A stretch of DNA of 64,000 nt, taken from positions 2,480,001 to 2,544,000 of the forward strand of contig JAIXMG010000001.1 in assembly GCA_025201345.1 (NCBI GenBank). The letters run 5' to 3'. This document shows positions 58,211 to 64,000 of this stretch, in pieces (position 1 is the stretch's first letter; each line of letters opens with the position of its first letter). The DNA is from Thamnidium elegans (Eukaryota > Mucoromycota > Mucoromycetes > Mucorales > Mucoraceae). Below the pieces are notes generated by a model that was not told the DNA's origin, ran no database searches, and was given only the letters and a program-made list of their open reading frames with translations. The translations under genes and the position numbers were made by a program.

Positions 58211-59038
58211 AAAATAAAATAATCGATGAGTTCATCGATTATAAAACATACGTTAGGTATCAAAATGACACCTGATAAAAAGCACAAAATCTAGCAATCA
58301 AGATCCCCAGACTATAAAAGACACTAGATCAAATCTAAGTGTAACGATCAATCAAAAGAGATAAATAAGAAATTATAGTTAGCATTCCCTTTTACCGAGA
58401 TTGAAAATAAGAAATAAACGTTATTAGACTTTTAATTTTATTTACCAGTTTTTATTAATTTTTCTGTGTTTAATCAAAATATTTTTCCACACAGCAAACT
58501 GTGATATTTACATATTCTAAAATGCCGCTTTTTGATATACGCTCGTTCTTCAAAAATCAATACTTCTCATTTTATGTTTCTTATTATACTTATTTATAAA
58601 ATTTTAGATAGTGGTCGCACTCCTTTTTTAATACTTTCATATCACCATTTTCTTTGATACATACTCGAGTCTTTTTGCTCCAATCTCTTTTGTATTTCCT
58701 CGTGTAAATACCTCATCAAATCATCCTCATTAGTTTTACTAGCAGGGTTTTGTCTTGCTCATTACTGATAGTAGGTAGACGGCTGATTGACCCACTATCG
58801 TGATAGACATGAAAATGAAAAAAAAAGAGTCGTGGGGGGGGGAAGAACTAAATCAATTGCGTGATAAAAGAACCAATTATTTTTATAGTTTGATAAATAC
58901 AGGAGATATATCCAACCTTTTTTATATTTTTATTTGGTCATTTCTCAACTTTTTTTTGAGAATTATTTTGTTAATAAAACAGGTATCTGTGAATTTTATA
59001 TAGCGTCTTAAATATGGATGGTGTATTTTATGGTAACG
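58211..59038. other. Spacer between the Lys-rich ORF and the transposase remnant
   Basis: AT-rich, holding the perfect 11-bp-arm inverted repeat at 58219-58242 and a small palindrome near 58794-58807. A 67-residue plus-strand frame at 58800-59003 is low-complexity and not supported. Confidence 0.4.
58219..58242. repeat. Perfect inverted repeat, 11-bp arms
   Basis: ATAATCGATGA and TCATCGATTAT are separated only by GT, giving a potential cruciform or tight hairpin. Confidence 0.85.
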
Positions 59039-59485
59039 CTATAAAAGGATCTTATTAACACAGTTTGGAAACTGATTTACGGAGTGTTGAATAAACCCTC
59101 TAAGATGGCCTACTGGCACCGCTTCAGCTGCCTCAGTAATACTTGAGGTACGAGATTTTAAGTCACTAAGCTTATTTCTTTTTTTTCCTTTTACAACAGC
59201 CCAGAATTGTTCGATAGGATTACGTTCTGGTGAATAAGGGGGAAGATAAATTGGTATATATCCAGTTCTCATGATTACTAGGTCGATCATTTTAGGTACA
59301 TGAATCGGAACATTATCCAAAACAATAAAATAACCTTTCATTTCAGGAAACTCATCCATGATATCCATGGTGTCATTCAGAAATTGAAGATAATGGCTAC
59401 CCGTAGTACCTTTAGGAACAGATATTCTATCTTCGTGTGCTTTTCTTTTGGTAGCCCCTATGTTGTGATCGAGACTATATACTTA
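59039..59485 (-). mobile_element. Truncated Tc1/mariner-like (DDE_3) transposase remnant
   Basis: The open frame reads back from the stop at 59039 to an in-frame stop near 59485. It contains KGTTGSHYLQFLNDTMDIMD, then YFIVLDNVPIHVP with the second catalytic Asp, YLPPYSPERNPIEQFW with the third acidic residue (Glu), and GHLRGFIQHSVNQF. These are the last two-thirds of the DDE domain of Tc1/mariner/IS630-type transposases. The N-terminal DNA-binding domain and first catalytic Asp are missing, and no flanking terminal inverted repeats were recognised. It is a dead fragment. Confidence 0.85.
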
Positions 59486-59776
59486 TGTATCTTTATCAAC
59501 TCTTCATAATTCTTCCATTTGGTAATCTTAATAACATATCATCCTACATACAAGTATAAGACATACATTTAAATAATAACATTATGATGAAAACCATTCA
59601 AATGCTACATCAGCCACATTATTGTGTCACAGCTATACTTAATAAGAAATAATATTTTCCCTGAATATTGTGCTATGGGATCCGTTAAATTATTATGAGC
59701 AACTTTTTTTTTTTCAGTTCTTGTTATAAAGGTACGTGAATCTCCGCTTTTTGTTTCATTCTAATACAGATCTACT
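59486..59776. other. Spacer right of the transposase remnant
   Basis: AT-rich; no terminal repeat or coding signal recognised, although the missing 5' part of the transposase would have been here. Confidence 0.35.
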
Positions 59777-60123
59777 TTACTAAATGACCCCGAAGGTGGC
59801 GAGTGTTGCAGTGCTGCTGTTAATGAATGTACCAGAGTACTCGGTATCCCCTGAACGCTGACAAAGAACCAAATATTGACGGACATTGTTGCATGACTTT
59901 CGACGTGGATTCTGTTCTCTATTATAATGACACCAAAGCTTCAACGTATACTGATAGTGAATCTTCCTCTGTTATCAATACTCATGTTGATGGAAAATCC
60001 AATGTTGGTGAAGGTACAAATGTATCTACTAACTATAAGATCACTATGGATCCTGACAGTTCTGATACTATTGAAATAGAGATTACAATCAAATCCAAGT
60101 ATAAAGTCAGATATGTTAATTAA
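59777..60123 (+). pseudogene. Small Cys-containing ORF, possibly broken
   Basis: From 59777 a frame reads LLNDPEGGECCSAAVNECTR and stops at VLGIP near 59853. An overlapping second frame (59827-60123, 98 residues) continues with EPNIDGHCCMTFDVDSVLYY and ends in a Thr/Ser-rich, beta-like segment (SSDTIEIEITIKSKYKVRYV). Matching CC-containing acidic motifs in the two frames suggest one protein interrupted by a frameshift or by an unrecognised small intron. No family recognised. Confidence 0.3.
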
Positions 60124-61487
60124 TAGTTATTTTGAAACTACACAAAATAAGAATAAAAAAGTATTCTCATTGTCTGTAGTTTCTATAAACTTTTGTTTCT
60201 GTATTCTTCTTAATAAATTTAGATCCCAAAATGATAGTTATATACTATAAAAGCTATATCGCCGCTAATATATATTTCGGTGATAATATTTCATTTAGTA
60301 TATACACCTACTTTTTTTTTTTTTATTGCATTTATGTCCCACCGGTTATACTAGTTACACTAGATAGTTTTCATAAAACAGGGTATATGCGTGAGATAAT
60401 AAAATAGATCATTTTCTGGTACAGGAACAAAAAGATTGTACCTGATGAACAGGGTAAAGGATATTAGACTCCGTTAGATTGAGGTACAGGCACACACCTG
60501 CATTTACAGTAGCTTCCTTGACTCGATCTTTTTTTATGTGTAAATAATTCTCATGGAAGCGTCAAACGGCCCGTTTGTGCTACACACAAAATTATGATAA
60601 AAAATATATTTAGACTTTGTCAAATTGGTATTAGACCTTTGCATCATTATATAATAAGGTTTTACCTTTTTATAAACTATCTGATCATATTTAATAAACG
60701 GTAATAAATTAAAGTCTGGACTATACACCTGCAATTAAAGACAACACCTAGTTGCGTTAAAAGGGTAAAACGGAAAAGCGTCAACTTTCATCAATTTATC
60801 GATTTATCGATTTATTGTTTTTTTTTTTAAAAAAAAAAAAGACATGAAACGTATTGACGATCGGTAACTAACGAAAAAAAAAACTGGTAGCAGCAATATT
60901 AAATATAAATATAGAGCTAATTGGTTATTTAAATATAAAAAAAAAAGGGTTCTCCATATTATTAACAAAAGATAAATATAAATAGAGTCCTGCTAAGGGT
61001 GATGATAACGGGAATATATATAATGAAAAAGATTATAATTTTGTTTACAAGAAAAAAACGCCCAATTCTATTACATGTGCATTATCTCTTTTCAATTTTT
61101 CATATGACAACAATACACTGCAGTCAATGAAGGTGCAATGCACGTTAAATAAGATATATAATATACTTCAAAAAAAAAGTAGGTATAACGATGAGCATAC
61201 ACAAAGCAGTGCATCTTTTTTTTTTTTTTTGTAATGTAGATTACTAAATTAGGCTATTTGTTATGGTGTTTGGTCCCGCCTTTTTTCTGTCAGAGAGAGA
61301 GATAGAGAAAATATTTTTTTTTGCTGCATAAAATTAACGTATTCCGATGAGCCTCAATAATAACAACACAAAAGGGAGACTTTTCTTAAAACAGTCAAAA
61401 TTTCACATTTAAAAGAAAGTTTTTTTTTTTTTTTTCTTCCCTTTTTCTTCCCTTTTTCTTAAATATACGATTTTATATATATATATA
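60124..61487. other. 1.36-kb spacer before the Kin4-like gene
   Basis: AT-rich. ATCGATTT is repeated in tandem near 60800-60815, and there are runs of T/A near 60821-60840 and T near 61217-61230 and 61420-61437. The frame at 60534-60734 is not supported. The right end is the promoter of the kinase gene, pyrimidine-rich with two CTTCCCTTTTT units near 61436-61458. Confidence 0.45.
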
Positions 61488-62100
61488 ATGTCAGCAATAG
61501 TGATTCAACCTATTCATGATGTAAATAATCGTCAGGTTATTCCATTATTAGATAATTCTTCTTCTTCTTCTTCTCAAGAGAGACAAGATACAGTCATTCT
61601 AGATGAACAAGTTCAAAAACAGCAGATTTTAGAATATCTTAATAAAACATCACCCACTTCTTCTTACACAACAAAACGAGTACCTCGATTAGGTCAGTTT
61701 TTATTATTAAAAACACTAGGTGTTGGTGAATTTGGTAAAGTAAAAATGGCTAAACATTTTGAAACTGGACAAATTGTAAGTTTTTGTTGTTGTTGTTGTA
61801 ATTTCTGTTATTCATTTAACAATAGGTGGCTGTCAAACTTGTAAAAAAAGAAAATATCGATTCTTCATCCCAGCTTGAAAAGATTCGAATGGAGATTGAT
61901 ATATTAAAGGTAATAATAATAAAAAAAAAATTCATGAGAATAAAAGTAAATAATAAACATCACATGTAGACTTTAAATCATCCATATATTGTCAAGTTAC
62001 TAAGTGTAAATGAAACACATACATGTATTGGCATGGTATTAGAGTATGCACAAGGTAACTCATTTTTAATAGTAATAATGATAATAATGTAACTCATACC

Positions 62101-62134
<34 letters not shown>

Positions 62135-64000
62135 AGGGGAATTATTCGAATACATTTATAGACAAAGATATTTAAAAGAACAAGAAGCACGTAGATTATT
62201 TTCACAACTGATAAGCAGTGTTTATTATATGCACCAAAAGAATATCGTCCATCGTGATTTAAAACTCGTATGTGTGTGTGTGTGTGTGTGTAACAACGAA
62301 AATAAAATAACAAATATCATTATAGGAAAATATTCTTTTAGATTGTAACGGTAACTTGATTGTAACTGATTTTGGTTTTTCCAACCAATTTACACAAAAA
62401 ACGGGTGACTTGATGTCTACCTCGTGTGGATCCCCTGTATATGCAGCTCCTGAACTTGTTATGACGGGAAGATTGTATGCTGGTACAGGTGTAGATATTT
62501 GGTCATGTGGTATTATACTCTATGCTATGCTTTGTGGGTACTTACCGTTTGATGACGATATAAAGAACCCCAACGGCGATAACATTGGTCGTCTCTATAG
62601 ATACATTATGGCTAACAAACCAAAGTATCCTGATCATCTATCCTTTGAAGCCAAAGACATTATTGGCAAGATGTTAATTCCTGATCCTAGTACACGATGT
62701 ACGATACAAGACATTATGGCTCATTCGTGGTTAGATGAATATAAGAACCAGATCTCCAAATCAACACAGGAACTAGAAACAGAGGCACAATATTTAAAAA
62801 AGTCTTTATTGAAAGGCATTACATCAGCCACAATAACAGCAGAAGACGATTATGTAGAAGATGTTTGTTGTGATGAAGAAGACGAAGATATACAAAGCAG
62901 TGCATGTTCAACTGCCTCTTCTGTTTCTTCTTCTTATTCATTTCCACCCTCGTATAGTAACACAAAGGCTACCAACCTACAAGAAAATCAAGATCAACAA
63001 CCAGTAGTGCTTTTAGAGCATGAATCATCTCCTCCTACAACACCTATACCCTATTCAAAGGACATGAATTCCTTATCGACAACAATTGAAGAATTTCCTA
63101 CAACTGAGAAACTAACGTCAAGATCTAAGGATGTAACAACAAACGAACAAAGTTCGTCAAAATCAACAAATATAGTACCGATTGAGCGAGTTGACGATGC
63201 AGTAGTAATAATACCTGTTGCACCACCATGCCAACAATCAACTAATAAATTACAACAACCTGATTTTAACATTTCCACCTCCTCTTCTTCTTCTTCTTCT
63301 TCTTCACCCAAGAAGAATAAGAGACATACAATTGGTGCTCCCATTCAAGATAAAAAAGCTTCTGTGCCCATGCAACACTCTTCATTAAGGGCCAAACTAT
63401 TTTCCAGTGTAAAAAGACGTAACCCTAGTTCAACCATTGTTGTGAAGAAAGAAGATTCTACTGTAAAGTCAGAAGATCGACCAACAAAAGAAAACAAAAA
63501 TAGACATTCTTGGCAGCATATCATGCAACGTCACAATAACAACAATTTACCACTATCTCCACCTTCGTCTCCTATTACTCCAGAGCATTCAAAGAGCGTA
63601 CGATTAATTTCTTGGTTAAAGAATAAATCTAATAATCGAAAACGTAAGTTGGTTACACTATGATGTATATGAAACATTTTTTTGTAGACTCATAAATACC
63701 TGTTTTTTTATATATATACAGCTAGTGATGATAGTCCAGTGAATAGTCGTAGCCCAGTAAATAGTCATAGTACTACTACAAGTAGCAGTAATAGAGAAGA
63801 AGTAACCTTGATACCAGTTGCAAGACCTTCTTTATCTCTTTTACCTTTGCAATCAAAAAGCCGAACAGGGACCGAATTATCATTGGCACAGCAACGAAAT
63901 AACCAAGTTGACAGGGTTTCCATTGAATCTGAATTAAGAGTCCATGCGGGTGACATGAACCGGTCCGCACTTACATCCAAACCACCTATGGAAGTGCTGC
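61488..64000 (+). CDS. Kin4-like CAMKL protein kinase (3' end beyond window)
   Basis: At least seven exons; the last runs off the right edge. Kinase landmarks after splicing: [36 protein letters not shown] (across an intron with 30 A residues), [21 protein letters not shown], and the activation loop [15 protein letters not shown]. The stretch [20 protein letters not shown] followed by an insert [14 protein letters not shown] is typical of fungal Kin4-type kinases, which control mitotic exit and spindle position; a SNF1-related role cannot be excluded. The kinase domain (about 70-370) is followed by a long Ser-rich region with poly-Ser (63279-63305). Near the edge [20 protein letters not shown] and PPMEVL resemble the start of the C-terminal conserved region. 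Confidence 0.85.

Noticed and set aside
63051..63344. Minus-strand frame with a Glu run
   Set aside because: Antisense of the poly-Ser region of the Kin4-like gene.

Overview
This window is nuclear DNA from a fungus. It is very AT-rich, its genes carry short GT-AG introns of roughly 45-110 bp, and its proteins are characteristically fungal: an RA-LRR-PP2C-cyclase adenylyl cyclase, a KRE2/MNT1-type mannosyltransferase, Iml2, Mps1 and a Kin4-like kinase. Long A or T homopolymers, frequent Ser/Gln/Asn runs and the general protein style suggest an early-diverging (Mucoromycota-type) fungus. That placement is inference; no search was run.

Layout. 1-6.5 kb: the end of an unidentified gene (+), a divergent syntaxin (+), a short-chain dehydrogenase (+), an Mps1 kinase (-) and a TXNDC17-like thioredoxin (-). 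6.5-15.4 kb, all minus: a coiled-coil protein, an unknown membrane protein, and an Iml2/TTC39 TPR protein of 861 codons in 8 exons, one of them 8 nt long. 15.4-21.1 kb (-): adenylyl cyclase, 1708 codons. 21.4-29 kb: a GCK/OSR1-like kinase (+) divergent from the cyclase, an unknown ORF (-), an ACOT9-like thioesterase (+) and an aldo-keto reductase (-). 29-32 kb is gene-poor. 32-36.5 kb: ornithine carbamoyltransferase (+), an SDHAF3 LYR protein (+) and a decayed histidine phosphatase (-). 36.7-44.2 kb: casein kinase 1 with a Gln/Asn-rich tail (-), a PP1-docking protein (+) and an ankyrin protein (-). 44.8-46.4 kb: a UPF0658-type Golgi membrane protein (+). 48.4-49.8 kb: a GT15 mannosyltransferase (-). 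50.8-56.7 kb: two adjacent plus-strand genes with unusual architectures, a UBX domain joined to leucine-rich repeats and a rhomboid-like membrane domain joined to a PGAP4/GnT-IV-like glycosyltransferase. 57-61 kb is a degraded stretch with a transposase remnant and perfect inverted repeats. The window ends inside a Kin4-like kinase gene (+).

The genes are not an operon or a recognisable cluster. Signalling genes are well represented (adenylyl cyclase, Mps1, GCK, CK1, Kin4-like kinase, PP1-docking protein), as are secretory-pathway genes (GT15, UPF0658, syntaxin, rhomboid-GT). The strongest items for follow-up are the two domain fusions, three phase-supported microexons (8, 10 and 20 nt), the pseudogene with a lost catalytic Arg and a Trp-to-stop change, and introns whose 3' splice site directly follows about 30 A residues instead of pyrimidines. 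Exon models marked 'phase-checked' were built by hand: every junction has GT/GC-AG and the exon lengths sum to a whole number of codons.
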